From positions 334,891-398,890 of the forward strand of contig NZ_QGGB01000007.1 in assembly GCF_003150675.1 (NCBI RefSeq): 64,000 nucleotides of DNA. The letters run 5' to 3'. Positions 17,666 to 27,196 of the stretch are shown here, piece by piece (the first letter of the stretch is position 1; every line of letters begins with the position of its first letter). The notes beneath the pieces are model-generated. The model was given only the letters and a program-made list of their open reading frames with translations. It was not told where the DNA came from and made no database searches. The position numbers and the translations under genes are program-made. Source of the DNA: Rhodohalobacter mucosus. Its GTDB lineage: Bacteria > Bacteroidota > Rhodothermia > Balneolales > Balneolaceae.

Positions 17666-17707
17666 TTCCAAAATTCGTATATAGAGTTCACGTTAAACAG
17701 ATATTTA

Positions 17708-18244
17708 ATGCGACTGGACCCCAAATATTTCAACCTGTTTATTGCCATTTGCGCACTGCTCACGCTGATTGTGATCATCTATGGTACTATCAACTACAGC
17801 AACCAGCAGGCACTCGAATTTCGCGACAATCTGGAGGCCGTACAGCTCGATACGCTCTCATTCAACCGCTTCAACAGTGATGAAATCATATCCCTTACAC
17901 AGTTTGAGGGCGAACCGGTGATTATCCAGTTCTGGTCCACATGGTCGGGCAAGTCGATTGGGGTGAACCGGTTTCTGGATGAGTATATTGATGTGCATCC
18001 CTCACTCAGGGTGGTCGCTGCCATTGTACGTGACGGCGATGAACAGGTAAGCCGCTATCTTTCAGAGAATAATCATGACTTTATCATCGTGCAGGGAACC
18101 GAATTTTTTCAGGAGATTCTCATTCCGGGCGTACCCTCGCAAATTCTGATCAGCCGGTCGGGAACGTTGTTCGACGCTCAGGTGGGTGACGATATCGACG
18201 CCCTTCGCACAAAACTGGACAGCCTGTTGCGCGATGGCACTTAA
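17708..18244 (+). CDS. Membrane-anchored thioredoxin-fold protein lacking the CxxC cysteines
   Basis: 178 residues with an N-terminal membrane anchor (NLFIAICALLTLIVIIYGTI) and an extracytoplasmic TlpA/redoxin-like domain. The strand and loop PVIIQFWSTWSGKSIGVNRF sits exactly where TlpA-type proteins have FWATWCGPC, but both cysteines are serine (SGKS). The protein contains no cysteine that could replace them. The cis-proline region is recognisable as PGVPSQILISRSGTLF near residue 143. It therefore cannot act as a classical thiol oxidoreductase and may be a chaperone or scaffold. The next gene, pabC-like, overlaps its end by 11 bp. Confidence 0.75.
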   Translation: MRLDPKYFNLFIAICALLTLIVIIYGTINYSNQQALEFRDNLEAVQLDTLSFNRFNSDEIISLTQFEGEPVIIQFWSTWSGKSIGVNRFLDEYIDVHPSLRVVAAIVRDGDEQVSRYLSENNHDFIIVQGTEFFQEILIPGVPSQILISRSGTLFDAQVGDDIDALRTKLDSLLRDGT

Positions 18245-19121
18245 TCCCCCTACAGACTCCGGATACGTAATGCTAAACGGGAAGATCCTGCCCAGAGACG
18301 GGGCGCGGATATCACCCGAAATGAACGGCATCTATCACGGAACGGGCGCATTCGAAACCATGCTATCCGATCGCGGGGCCATCTTCCGGTTCGAGGATCA
18401 CGTACAGCGACTGCAGCGGGGCCTGCAGTACCTCGAACTGCAATCGGACGCATTTCAAGATGCCGAATATTTGCGAGGTGATGTGGAGAAGCTGCTTGAT
18501 GCAAACGGACTGCAGGAGAAGCGCTCGCGGGTCAGAATTCAGGTATCGGAAGCCGGCGACGGCGGGTACTCGACACAGGCACCGCTCCCCGGCATCACCC
18601 TCATAACCGCAGATGAATTGCCTGATGCGGCCGTGAATCCTGTTCGCCTGGTAACCTCTCCGGTCCGCACCATACCGTCCGCATCCAGGCCAGCAGAACT
18701 GAAACTGAGCAACATGCTTCACTACCGTGACGCAATGCGCCGTGCCAAACGAAAGGGCGCGGATGATGCACTGCTGTTATCAACTGGCGGAAGGGTTGCC
18801 GAAACCGCCATTGCAAATATTTTCTGGTTCAGGAAAGGCATAATCCGGACACCCTCACCGGCATGCGATATCCTGCCCGGAATCATGAGGGATGCGCTGA
18901 AACGGATGGTGAAGGAGTCTTTTGTGGAGCAGTTTGAAATGGAGGAAGGCGGTTTTCATCCGGAAGATCTTCATGGTGCAGAGTGCGCATGGATCACCAA
19001 CAGCGTTAGGGGTATCACTCCCGTATCAAGTTTGGATGAAACAAATTTTGAAACAGAACATCCTTCATTTATGTACCTCAAAAAGAAGATGTCCGGCTAC
19101 ATAAAAGCGGGTTTGGAATGA
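18234..19121 (+). CDS. pabC: Class IV aminotransferase, probably aminodeoxychorismate lyase
   Basis: About 295 residues of the BCAT/PabC fold. Markers are GYVMLNGKILPRDGARISPE with GIYHGTGAFETML at the start, the PLP-lysine segment PAELKLSNMLHYRDAM (about residue 163) and the ETAIANIFWF segment for the phosphate-binding side. Class IV members include branched-chain aminotransferases, D-amino acid aminotransferases and PabC. The gene directly precedes folC, with one intervening base, so 4-aminobenzoate formation for folate is the most likely job. The ATG at 18234 (MALNPPTDSG) lies within the end of the preceding gene. PabC versus DAAT cannot be settled from sequence alone. Confidence 0.75.
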   Translation: MALNPPTDSGYVMLNGKILPRDGARISPEMNGIYHGTGAFETMLSDRGAIFRFEDHVQRLQRGLQYLELQSDAFQDAEYLRGDVEKLLDANGLQEKRSRVRIQVSEAGDGGYSTQAPLPGITLITADELPDAAVNPVRLVTSPVRTIPSASRPAELKLSNMLHYRDAMRRAKRKGADDALLLSTGGRVAETAIANIFWFRKGIIRTPSPACDILPGIMRDALKRMVKESFVEQFEMEEGGFHPEDLHGAECAWITNSVRGITPVSSLDETNFETEHPSFMYLKKKMSGYIKAGLE

Positions 19122-19122
19122 C

Positions 19123-20427
19123 ATGACGGATCAACCGATGCGATTTGAAACAATCGAACAGGTGGAGAAGTATCTGGAGTCCATTCCCAAATTCGGGTTA
19201 ACAGGATCGGGAGCAGCCAATTTCAACCTCGACCGGATGATTCGTTTCTGCAGCCGTCTGGGGAATCCGCAGGATCGTTTTCCGTGCATTCATGTGGCAG
19301 GAACCAATGGCAAGGGAACCGTTTGCCAGATGCTGGCTGCAGTCTATCAGACGGCAGGTTATCGAACAGGTCTTTACACCTCACCCCATCTGCTGGATGT
19401 GAAGGAGAGGTTCCGGATCAATGCAGAGGAGATCGATGACAGCTCACTTCTTGCATTTTTCCGGGAGAACGATGCCCTTATCGCGGAAGAGAAGCTGACT
19501 TATTTTGAACTGACCACCGTGATCGCATTCTGGTATTTCAGCCGCGAGAAGGTGGATATCGCCATCCTTGAAACGGGACTCGGCGGGAGGCTGGATGCGA
19601 CAAATGTAGTGAATCCGCTCGTGTCGGTCATAACCTCCATTGGTATGGATCATGCGGATATTCTTGGAGATTCGATCGAAAAAATCGCCGCAGAAAAAGC
19701 CGGAATCATCAAGCCCGGCAAACCGTTCGTGATTGGAAATTTGAAGAAGAAGGCGCGTGAGGTGATCTGCAGGATCGCTGCTGAAAAAGGGGCTGAGTGT
19801 CTCGAAGCGGATACGGCGCGCCCTGTAGTGGAGGATGACACGTTTCAGTTCGAAGGAACAGGACGGTACAAAGGTGTCCGGTTTCACAGCAGCGCTGAGG
19901 GCAGAAAGCGGATCGATGCGATCAATGCAGCCATGACGATGATGGCAACAGAAAGAGCCTGTGAACGTTTAATGGTAAAGCCGGAAGCAATAACAGAGGG
20001 AATTGAGCGTCTCAATTCACTTTTTCCCCGTCATGCACACTTTGAGCGGCTTCTGCCGGATGTAGAATGGTACTTTGACGGAGCCCATAATGCAGAGTCC
20101 GTAGAGATATTGATTGATGAACTGCTTTCAAGGGCACCGGCGCATGAATGGACAGTTGTTTTGAGCTTCATGAGCGACAAACTGACCGGGGAGGTCGCAT
20201 CGCTGTGGAACAGATTCCCCCGGATCCTGTATTATGTGCAGGATCGTGAGCGGGCGGCGAGGGAGGAACAGATGAAACGCCATTTTCCGGAAGGAGAGCA
20301 GATAACAGACCTGAAGGAGGTTTTCAGCAGAGAACAGGAGCTCTCAAAATCAGAATTAGTAATTTTTAGCGGAAGTTTTTACTTTTATGAAAAGATACGG
20401 CGCTGGATGGGAACCATGTCCGCCTGA
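19123..20427 (+). CDS. folC: Dihydrofolate / folylpolyglutamate synthase
   Basis: 434 residues of the Mur-ligase-like FolC family. The ATP-binding loop is VAGTNGKGTVCQMLAAVYQT; YTSPHLLDVKERFRINAEEI follows as the folate-binding segment; ILETGLGGRLDATNVV is the conserved Mg-binding part and ITSIGMDHADILG the family signature. The C-terminal domain has WYFDGAHNAESV. It adds glutamate to dihydropteroate and/or tetrahydrofolate. It follows the PabC-like gene directly and probably shares its transcript. Rho starts 111 bp after it. Confidence 0.95.
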   Translation: MTDQPMRFETIEQVEKYLESIPKFGLTGSGAANFNLDRMIRFCSRLGNPQDRFPCIHVAGTNGKGTVCQMLAAVYQTAGYRTGLYTSPHLLDVKERFRINAEEIDDSSLLAFFRENDALIAEEKLTYFELTTVIAFWYFSREKVDIAILETGLGGRLDATNVVNPLVSVITSIGMDHADILGDSIEKIAAEKAGIIKPGKPFVIGNLKKKAREVICRIAAEKGAECLEADTARPVVEDDTFQFEGTGRYKGVRFHSSAEGRKRIDAINAAMTMMATERACERLMVKPEAITEGIERLNSLFPRHAHFERLLPDVEWYFDGAHNAESVEILIDELLSRAPAHEWTVVLSFMSDKLTGEVASLWNRFPRILYYVQDRERAAREEQMKRHFPEGEQITDLKEVFSREQELSKSELVIFSGSFYFYEKIRRWMGTMSA

Positions 20428-20538
20428 CAAAAAAACTACTTTCCGCACTACGCAGAATTAAATCCCCTGAGCGTTCCGCTGCTTTCAAGTTGTACGCTAT
20501 ACCCTGGATGAATTTCACTCAAGAATCAAACTCTCATT

Positions 20539-22083
20539 ATGTCGGAGAATCAGACCGATCTCGATTCACGTATCGATTTCGATAATTTATATCAAAAAAA
20601 GCTACCTGAACTGAAGGAAATTGCGAAAGCAATGGGGATCAAAGGCGTTTCCACCCTTCGAAAACAACCGCTTATTGACAGGATAAAGAATGCGGCCGGA
20701 GGTGACCAAAAATCATCAACGGGAGCCGGTTCAGGTGAAGAAAGCGGCCCGATGTCCGTACAGGATGCTGTTTACGGAGCACAGTCTCATATTCAGACCT
20801 ACGATGAACCCGGTAAATCCGGCGGCGACAGAAAACGCAGAAACAAGGGCGGACAGGATAACCGCCATCAGAACAAGAAGCCGAATAAAAATCATGTAAG
20901 CAATGTGCTTCCGGAATCGGACGCGCCCACGCTTCAGGAGCGTCTGAACGATATCATACCGGAACTGGGCAAGTTTCTGCTGAACGAAGGTACCCTTGAA
21001 ATTCTGCCTGACGGATACGGTTTTCTGCGATCGGTGAACTATAACTACAAAGCCAGCCCTGACGATATTTACGTATCACCCTCACAGATCAAGCGATTCC
21101 GCCTCAAGCAGGGCGATTGCGTTATCGGGATTATTCGTCCGCCCAAAGTGGGTGAGCGTTATTTTGCGCTGCTTCGTGTGGAAGGCGTGAACGGTAAAAT
21201 TCCGCGCGATATGGACAACCGCGGTGATTTTGAGGATCTGCTGCCCGTCTATCCCGATATGCGGTACAAGCTGGAGAACAAACCCTCTGAATACACCACG
21301 CGATTGATCGACCTTTTTGCACCTATCGGCAAGGGACAGCGCGGGATTATTGTGGCTCAACCCAAGACCGGAAAGACAACCATACTGCGGAACATTGCCA
21401 ATGCGGTAAATGTGAACCACCCGGATACCAAGATTATGATCCTGCTGATCGATGAGCGCCCCGAAGAGGTGACCGAGATGCAGCGCACGGTAAAGGATGC
21501 GGAAGTGGTAGCCTCCACATTTGACGAGAAACCCGAAAACCACATTGGACTGTCCGAAATCGTCTTTGAAAAAGCGAAACGCCTGGTAGAGAGCGGTCAG
21601 GATGTGCTGCTGCTGATGGACTCCATTACGCGCCTTGCGCGAGCCTACAACGTGGCGGGAAGCACATCCGGACGAACCATGACCGGCGGTGTGGATTCCG
21701 AAGCGCTCAAGGCCCCGCGTCAGCTTTTCAGTTCCGCACGGAACATTGAGAACGGAGGCAGCCTCACCATCATCGCCACCGCCCTGGTGGAAACCGGCTC
21801 GCGAATGGATGACGTGATTTTTGAGGAGTTTAAGGGTACGGGTAACATGGAGCTGGTTCTGGACCGGCGTTTGGCAGAACGGCGCATCTTTCCCGCTATC
21901 GACATCTTCAAAAGCGGTACCCGCCGCGAAGAGCTGATCGTCTCCGATGAGGAGAGAGAAAAAGTTGTCCTGCTTCGCCGCTACCTGAACAACCACAACC
22001 CGTTTGAGGCGATGGAGTTCCTGCTCGACAAGATGAAAGGAACCAGGAACAATGACGAGTTTCTGATTTCGATGAATAAGTAA
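20539..22083 (+). CDS. rho: Transcription termination factor Rho
   Basis: 514 residues. The N-terminal Rho_N helices contain [21 protein letters not shown] polar, disordered insert rich in Gly, Asn, Lys and Gln follows at about residues 55-125, common in Bacteroidota Rho and extending the protein beyond the 419 residues of the E. coli form. The primary RNA-binding domain has [15 protein letters not shown]. The ATPase domain has Walker [17 protein letters not shown], Walker [17 protein letters not shown] and the Q/R-loop region [20 protein letters not shown]. It forms the hexameric helicase that ends transcription. A 7-bp tandem repeat starts 5 bp after the stop. Confidence 0.97.
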   Translation: MSENQTDLDSRIDFDNLYQKKLPELKEIAKAMGIKGVSTLRKQPLIDRIKNAAGGDQKSSTGAGSGEESGPMSVQDAVYGAQSHIQTYDEPGKSGGDRKRRNKGGQDNRHQNKKPNKNHVSNVLPESDAPTLQERLNDIIPELGKFLLNEGTLEILPDGYGFLRSVNYNYKASPDDIYVSPSQIKRFRLKQGDCVIGIIRPPKVGERYFALLRVEGVNGKIPRDMDNRGDFEDLLPVYPDMRYKLENKPSEYTTRLIDLFAPIGKGQRGIIVAQPKTGKTTILRNIANAVNVNHPDTKIMILLIDERPEEVTEMQRTVKDAEVVASTFDEKPENHIGLSEIVFEKAKRLVESGQDVLLLMDSITRLARAYNVAGSTSGRTMTGGVDSEALKAPRQLFSSARNIENGGSLTIIATALVETGSRMDDVIFEEFKGTGNMELVLDRRLAERRIFPAIDIFKSGTRREELIVSDEEREKVVLLRRYLNNHNPFEAMEFLLDKMKGTRNNDEFLISMNK

Positions 22084-22087
22084 TTCA

Positions 22088-22143
22088 GGTACAGGGTACA
22101 GGGTACAGGGTACAGGGTACAGGGTACAGGGTACAGGGTGCAG
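22088..22143. repeat. Heptamer tandem repeat (GGGTACA)
   Basis: About seven perfect copies of GGGTACA begin directly after the rho stop codon. The same heptamer reappears near 59654-59680. Confidence 0.85.
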
Positions 22144-23196
22144 GCAGACGTCAGACGTGAGACGAGAAATTTGATAAATGATTGTCTTACTACTTGGATC
22201 TCACTACTCAATACTCAATTTCGCCTTTTCACTTCGTGGGAATCGCCTTCGGCTCGGAGCTCTGTTGTTCGGTTGAATATTGCCTTCAGAATGGTTCATT
22301 GTTCAGAATAGATCTGAGATCGTATATCGCCATTCTATCTTCTGAGATCACGCCCTGGCACTGTCCCGGAGGGACAACTGATCGGTAGCCCCAATCGGGC
22401 GCAAAAGCCGCCTCCGGCACGGATTGTCGAAAAATCGGGAAGCAGAATCCGGAGGTAAATCAAAGTCATTTGGGAGAAGGTTCATGATGCATGGCGTATG
22501 GTTGTACGCTTCAGGTTACATTCTGCAATCTTCAGGCACCACAAAAACAAGCTGAAGGCTGAAAGCAGATTATTCCTCAAGTCCGCAAGACGGCATATGC
22601 GAGCAGGGAATTTATTCCCCGGAAATGGGCAAAGGACAAAGAGTGCAGATTTCAGGGCGCGTGATACAAGCAGCAGTCTCCAAGCTTCAGCTAACCGTTT
22701 TAAAGTATAGTATGTTTACGTGGTAAATAGCACTTCTTCAGTTCTTCTGTTCATCCGTTCTTCCGGTCGCCTGTTTCTTTCACTTCTTCGGTTCCTCTGT
22801 TTGTCTGTTCCTCTGATTGTCGGTTGATCAGTTGTGCGGTTGCTCTCACTTTATCGGTAAAGATCTGAGAACATATATCGCCAATCTCCAATCTGAGATC
22901 ATGCTTTTTCTGTCCCTGGGGGACTGCATGCAGATAATTTATTCCTCTCCATTCGATTTTTTGCATTCCCATTTTTTTCCTTTGGGTCTCATGTTAATTG
23001 AGTTATTGGGTTTAGCTCCAATCAAGCCAAAAAGAAAAGAGTCCCATACACAGTTTCATCTTTTCAAAAACTGATAGGACAACCAAGCGCCCTGCTGATT
23101 ACAGTCTTGCACGAATAATTCTGAATAACTGCACTCATAATAATATCAAATGGAGAACAAGTGGTACACACAAAAAGGAGAGGTTCATTGAGAGGG
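22144..23196. other. Repeat-rich noncoding gap between rho and dnaB
   Basis: About 1.05 kb with no credible gene. It contains GACGTCAGACGTGAGACGAG (22147), CTCAATACTCAAT heptamers (22205), two related segments ATCTGAGATCGTATATCGCC (22313) and ATCTGAGAACATATATCGCC (22862), a REP-like piece GGGAATTTATTCCCC (22606-22620) whose inverse lies near 63760, and a pyrimidine-rich stretch (22735-22830) built from imperfect GTTCTTC/GTTCCTC words. These are intergenic dispersed repeats seen again at 59.7, 61.9 and 63.5 kb. Confidence 0.6.
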
Positions 23197-23240
23197 AAGA
23201 TGCAGAGTCATGCATACTGAGGTATGCAGCTCTGCATCTT
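23197..23240. promoter_or_regulatory. Long imperfect hairpin upstream of dnaB
   Basis: AAGATGCAGAG ... TGCATAC TGAG GTATGCA ... CTCTGCATCTT forms an 11-bp outer stem, a small interior loop (TCA opposite G) and a 7-bp inner stem with a TGAG loop. It lies 38 bp upstream of the dnaB start and is followed by AATTTT. It could be a terminator for transcription from the repeat region, a 5'-leader structure, or a protein-binding site. Function is not established. Confidence 0.55.
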
Positions 23241-23278
23241 AATTTTCAGGAACTCTAACAAAGTAATAACTAACTGGA

Positions 23279-24640
23279 ATGACAAAAAAGCCGCATAAAT
23301 ATTCAGCACCAGCAGAGGCTTCGGATGTAGAAGAAATTATTTTGGCAACCATGCTGATGGACAATGGAATCATTCCGGAAGTTTCTGAACTACTGCAGGA
23401 AGAAGATTTTTATACTGAAAGACACCGGATTTATTTTAAGCAAATCGTCCATCTGCATGACTCCGGACGAGTTGTTGACCTTTTAACCCTTGAAAGCAGG
23501 TTAAAGCAAATCAATCAGTTTAAAGGGGAAGAAGATTCAGCACGTCTTTCAGATATCTTGATAAGCGCAGGTTCCTCTTCCAACATCAAATATTATTGCC
23601 AGATTGTTAAGGAGAAATCAATTCTTAGAGATCTTTTTAGGTTCGGAACGGAGATATCTGCTCTTTCTGTGAATCCCGCAACTGATGCTTTTGATTTGAT
23701 TGATCAAACAGAAAAGAAAGCGTTTGAACTCTCATCTCAAACCTATTCAAGAAAATCGTCAGAAGTTTCTTCAGAATTGGTGAGTGTAATTAAAAAGATC
23801 GACGAACTTAGAAGAAACCCAACGGATATTACGGGGGTTGTATCGAGTCTTGATACTGATAAGCTAACTGGTGGTTGGCAGCCGGGAGAGCTCATTATCA
23901 TCGCTGCACGGCCTTCTATGGGGAAAACTGCTTTTATGCTGACATGCGCCAGAAATGCACTGGCAAGAAATGAAAGCAACATAAATGGGGTCGCAATTTT
24001 TAGTCTTGAGATGAGTAACGAAGCGTTAACCAAGAGACTGTTAACGATGGAAGCCAGGGTTAACGCCCTAGATGCTACCAGAGGAAGGTTGGATGACATT
24101 CAAATGAAATCTCTCTACCGTGCAGCCGAAAATCTGTCGAGCTTAAAAATCATTTTAGATGACACACCCTCCATCAGTATCAGTGAGCTCCGGTCAAAAT
24201 GCAGACGGATAAAATCCGAACATGATGTTGGTTTGATCGTGGTGGATTACTTACAGTTGATGCAGGCGGGATCTGACGAAGTCTATAACAGGGAACAGGA
24301 AATTGCTGCCATAAGCAGGGGGTTAAAGTCTATAGCTAAAGAGCTGAATATTCCGGTCATTGTGCTTTCTCAGCTTAGCAGGGCAGTTGAGCAAAGGGGT
24401 GGTGATAAAAGGCCTCAACTAAGTGATTTACGGGAATCCGGTTCTATAGAGCAGGATGCTGACCTGGTAATCTTTTTGTACAGACCGGAATACTACGGCA
24501 TTACTACGACAAGTGAGGGGAGGCCAACGGAAGGACTGGCTGAAGCTATCATTGCAAAGCAACGAAATGGACCTACGGGTACCGTTACCGTGCGTTTTAT
24601 TAAGGAGTATGCGAGGTTTGAAAATTTGATAAATGAATAG
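23279..24640 (+). CDS. dnaB: Replicative DNA helicase DnaB
   Basis: 453 residues with both DnaB domains. The N-terminal helical domain has VEEIILATMLMDNGIIPEV and EEDFYTERHRIYFKQIVHL. The RecA-like domain has Walker A IIAARPSMGKTAFML at about residues 206-220, FSLEMSNEALTKRLL, Walker B LIVVDYLQLM and the DLRESGSIEQDADLVIFLYR segment with the arginine finger region. It unwinds DNA at the replication fork as a hexamer. The protein looks complete, with no intein. It lies at the left edge of the accessory island, so it could be either the chromosomal gene or an extra copy; a strong hairpin precedes it. Confidence 0.93.
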   Translation: MTKKPHKYSAPAEASDVEEIILATMLMDNGIIPEVSELLQEEDFYTERHRIYFKQIVHLHDSGRVVDLLTLESRLKQINQFKGEEDSARLSDILISAGSSSNIKYYCQIVKEKSILRDLFRFGTEISALSVNPATDAFDLIDQTEKKAFELSSQTYSRKSSEVSSELVSVIKKIDELRRNPTDITGVVSSLDTDKLTGGWQPGELIIIAARPSMGKTAFMLTCARNALARNESNINGVAIFSLEMSNEALTKRLLTMEARVNALDATRGRLDDIQMKSLYRAAENLSSLKIILDDTPSISISELRSKCRRIKSEHDVGLIVVDYLQLMQAGSDEVYNREQEIAAISRGLKSIAKELNIPVIVLSQLSRAVEQRGGDKRPQLSDLRESGSIEQDADLVIFLYRPEYYGITTTSEGRPTEGLAEAIIAKQRNGPTGTVTVRFIKEYARFENLINE

Positions 24641-24725
24641 TCCTTGGAACTTAATTAGTCTTTAAAGCTCTATATCATATAAAAGACATGTCTTAGTTGG
24701 GTGCTATATATGTTATTATTCTTGA

Positions 24726-25721
24726 TCAGTTGAAAAATACTTCTAAAATTGTCCTCACAAGTATGGGAAGGGCAGAAAAGAATATAACCGATAAAGTTGC
24801 AACGATGGATTTAAATTTGAAAGGCCATACGTTTAGATTTTCGATTTTCTCTCTAAGTTCCAGCAGGCTTTTCATTCGTTCCAGCTCAATTGTGTCCCCG
24901 GAATTCAAATCACTGTAAGAATTCGGAAGAAGATCATGGATGTGATCGTCAAGGTCATTGAGCATCTTAATTTTTTCTTCCTTCAATTTTTGAACAACGG
25001 GAGCGGGTGTGATGAATAATATGCTCAGGAGGATCATACCGGAAAAGATACCGTATGAGATCACGATACTGTTTATTGGGATCAATGAAAACAGGACACT
25101 GGTGAGGCTTAGAGCTATGTAAACACTTGCAAGTACAGCCATTTTGCGTGTCATACTCAACAAAAAGTCGGTTTTACCCGAATTGGCCTGCCATAAATCG
25201 ATATTGATAAGTGGTGCAATTTTATAAGTTTGTTCTATATACTTCACCAGGCTGTATACTGCGGCGCCTGTCACAAAGTTTACAGCAAACAGGAATACTG
25301 CAAGGGTTAATTTTAAAGAAAAATGTTCGGGCCAGATATCAAATAAAAATGGAGTCAGTGAGACTGCGGTACCATAAAGCAAACCGGCAATCATCATGCC
25401 AGGGAAATGTAATATTTTTGCGCAGTACTCTTGATACCTTCCAAAAATTTCTTTTTCCGCTTCAAGATCCATCGAACTTGAAAAAAAATTCAGTCCGCGA
25501 TTAGTAACGTGTTTTGCCATGGATGAAAGTCCAAAAACAAGAATGACAGTTGAGCCAAACAAAAGCCCCACGAATATGGAATCAACAATGTTTTGGGTAA
25601 CGAACCACTGCAATATGAGGTAAATAAGCCCTGTAAGAATTGTTGGGGCTATAAAGGAAACTTTTGCCTTCGGGTTCGTAAAAACTGCCCGATATTTATT
25701 CTCCGTGTCCATGTTATTCAA
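24726..25721 (-). CDS. Multi-pass membrane protein of unknown family
   Basis: 331 residues with about seven hydrophobic segments. These include FIAPTILTGLIYLILQWFVT and SIFVGLLFGSTVILVFGLSS near the start, LAVFLFAVNFVTGAAVYSLV in the middle and VATLSVIFFSALPILVRTIL at the C-terminus. A charged cytoplasmic segment (VQKLKEEKIKMLNDLDDHIH) lies between the later helices. I recognise no family. It begins within the last eight bases of the alpha/beta hydrolase gene, so the two form an operon with the hydrolase first. The expected role is at the membrane with that enzyme; nothing more can be said. Confidence 0.7.
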   Translation of the reverse strand: MNNMDTENKYRAVFTNPKAKVSFIAPTILTGLIYLILQWFVTQNIVDSIFVGLLFGSTVILVFGLSSMAKHVTNRGLNFFSSSMDLEAEKEIFGRYQEYCAKILHFPGMMIAGLLYGTAVSLTPFLFDIWPEHFSLKLTLAVFLFAVNFVTGAAVYSLVKYIEQTYKIAPLINIDLWQANSGKTDFLLSMTRKMAVLASVYIALSLTSVLFSLIPINSIVISYGIFSGMILLSILFITPAPVVQKLKEEKIKMLNDLDDHIHDLLPNSYSDLNSGDTIELERMKSLLELREKIENLNVWPFKFKSIVATLSVIFFSALPILVRTILEVFFN

Positions 25722-26526
25722 GATGGTTGCTTATGCATTCAATCAACTTTAACGGGTTCTCCAGCATCACACTATGACCTGAATCCGGTATTTCTATGAT
25801 TGGGGCGTCGTTTAAATGAGCAGACAATTTCTCCAATGTTTTTGGTTTAGCCAAACGGTCATATTGACCTCTCAAGAGTGTAATTTTAGAAGTAGGGTAG
25901 TTGATTTCTGGACTGTAAGGCTCTAGCATGATAGCCAATAGGTTATGGGCGGATTGTGGGTCGACATTCTTTATGGAGTATATCAATGGGTTTGCATCGA
26001 TTGAGCGATTCCAGAGTGTTATAACATTTAGATCCTTTACAAAGATCTTTAACACCCGATCCGGTAGGCCACGCAAAGCCCTTAGAATCCAGTTAAGTTG
26101 AATGAATTTTGATAATGCAGGAATGTAATTAGGCAGACCATCTGATGGACAACCCAACAAGAATAGGTGCCGAAACTTAAATTTATGATTTGATAGTATG
26201 TGAAGACAAAGAATGGCACTCAGCGAATCAGCGACAATGACCGGTTTTTGAGTGTGATTGGTTACTTCGTTTATAAAGTGATAAATATACTCAGCATAAG
26301 ATGTCATGGTAACATTTTGAGGCTGAATAGGGGATGATTTCCCAAAACCCGGAAGGTCAACCTCAAATGTTGTAAATGCAGATGAAAAATGTTCTGCAAT
26401 ATCTTTCCAAACCCGTCCGGAGTGGAGCCAGCCGTGAAGAAAAATCATTGGCGGACCCTGTCCTTTCTCTAAATAGTGAATGGATATGTTTCCAATTTGC
26501 TTGGATTTAGATAATCTGTCTCTCAA
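25714..26526 (-). CDS. Alpha/beta hydrolase
   Basis: 270 residues of the alpha/beta hydrolase fold. The oxyanion strand is GPPMIFLHGWLHSGRVWKD, the nucleophile elbow is VIVADSLSAILCLH (serine in a DSLSA variant of GxSxG at about residue 98), the acid is Asp in LLRGQYDRLAKP and the histidine is in IPDSGHSVMLENP. No signal peptide is seen, so it is probably cytosolic. The substitution of both flanking glycines in the nucleophile motif is uncommon. It is coupled (8-bp overlap) to a membrane protein of unknown function. Substrate unknown. Confidence 0.85.
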   Translation of the reverse strand: MRDRLSKSKQIGNISIHYLEKGQGPPMIFLHGWLHSGRVWKDIAEHFSSAFTTFEVDLPGFGKSSPIQPQNVTMTSYAEYIYHFINEVTNHTQKPVIVADSLSAILCLHILSNHKFKFRHLFLLGCPSDGLPNYIPALSKFIQLNWILRALRGLPDRVLKIFVKDLNVITLWNRSIDANPLIYSIKNVDPQSAHNLLAIMLEPYSPEINYPTSKITLLRGQYDRLAKPKTLEKLSAHLNDAPIIEIPDSGHSVMLENPLKLIECISNHLE

Positions 26527-26656
26527 TAGCGAATGATATGAATGCAGGCAACTATTAGTCTAAGATCAAGTATCAGAAAATGAACTATTCACAATTAAAA
26601 GGCAAAAGCAGATCCTGTTAACAAGAAATCGATTCTTGATTCTATGTAATTAAGCT

Positions 26657-27196
26657 ATGACTGAATTGAAAAAACCAAAAATAACTTTTTGTGACAATAA
26701 TCCGGATGTTGTGAACTCGTTAAGGGAGGCTTTTTCTGCAGAGTCTAATGTGTATTTTGTCGAAGGAAATATTCTGGACTATGCCCGTGATACAATCTTT
26801 TCGCCTGCAAACAGCTTAGGTTTTATGGATGGCGGAGTAGATCATGATTATGTTCGATTTTTTGGGATTAAAATACAAAACAGCGTGAAAGAGGTATTCG
26901 CTGCCCGGCCAGAAGGATTTGTGCCCGTTGGGGCAGCCGAATTGGTACTCACAGGGCATGAAACGATTCCGAGACTTATTTTGGCACCCACGATGTTTGA
27001 ACCTATGGTTATACCGTCATATAACATTTTTCGTTCATTCCGTGCAGCTCTGAAAAAATACCGGAAACTAGGTTTAGAAGGGGAGATTTTTACACCCGGA
27101 TTCGGGACCGGAATTGGCCACGTCTCAGCAGAGGATGCAGCAAAAATGATGCTTATGGCTTATCAGTCAGTATTTCAACACAATGAAGCTGAGTAA
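26657..27196 (+). CDS. Macro-domain protein
   Basis: 179 residues that are essentially one macro domain. The ligand-binding loops appear as GNILDYARDTIFSPANSLGF followed by MDGGVDHDYV at about residues 37-66, and FTPGFGTGIGHVSAEDAAK near the end (the second phosphate loop). Macro domains bind or hydrolyse ADP-ribose on proteins or nucleic acids and appear as antitoxins against ADP-ribosylating toxins such as DarT. No DarT-like partner is adjacent, so the function here is open. The gene stands alone between divergent units in the AT-rich island. Confidence 0.8.
   Translation: MTELKKPKITFCDNNPDVVNSLREAFSAESNVYFVEGNILDYARDTIFSPANSLGFMDGGVDHDYVRFFGIKIQNSVKEVFAARPEGFVPVGAAELVLTGHETIPRLILAPTMFEPMVIPSYNIFRSFRAALKKYRKLGLEGEIFTPGFGTGIGHVSAEDAAKMMLMAYQSVFQHNEAE

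Noticed and set aside
22498..22710. Small 70-codon protein in the rho-dnaB gap
   Set aside because: It overlaps dispersed-repeat sequence that recurs inverted near 63.76 kb; no domain or start context.
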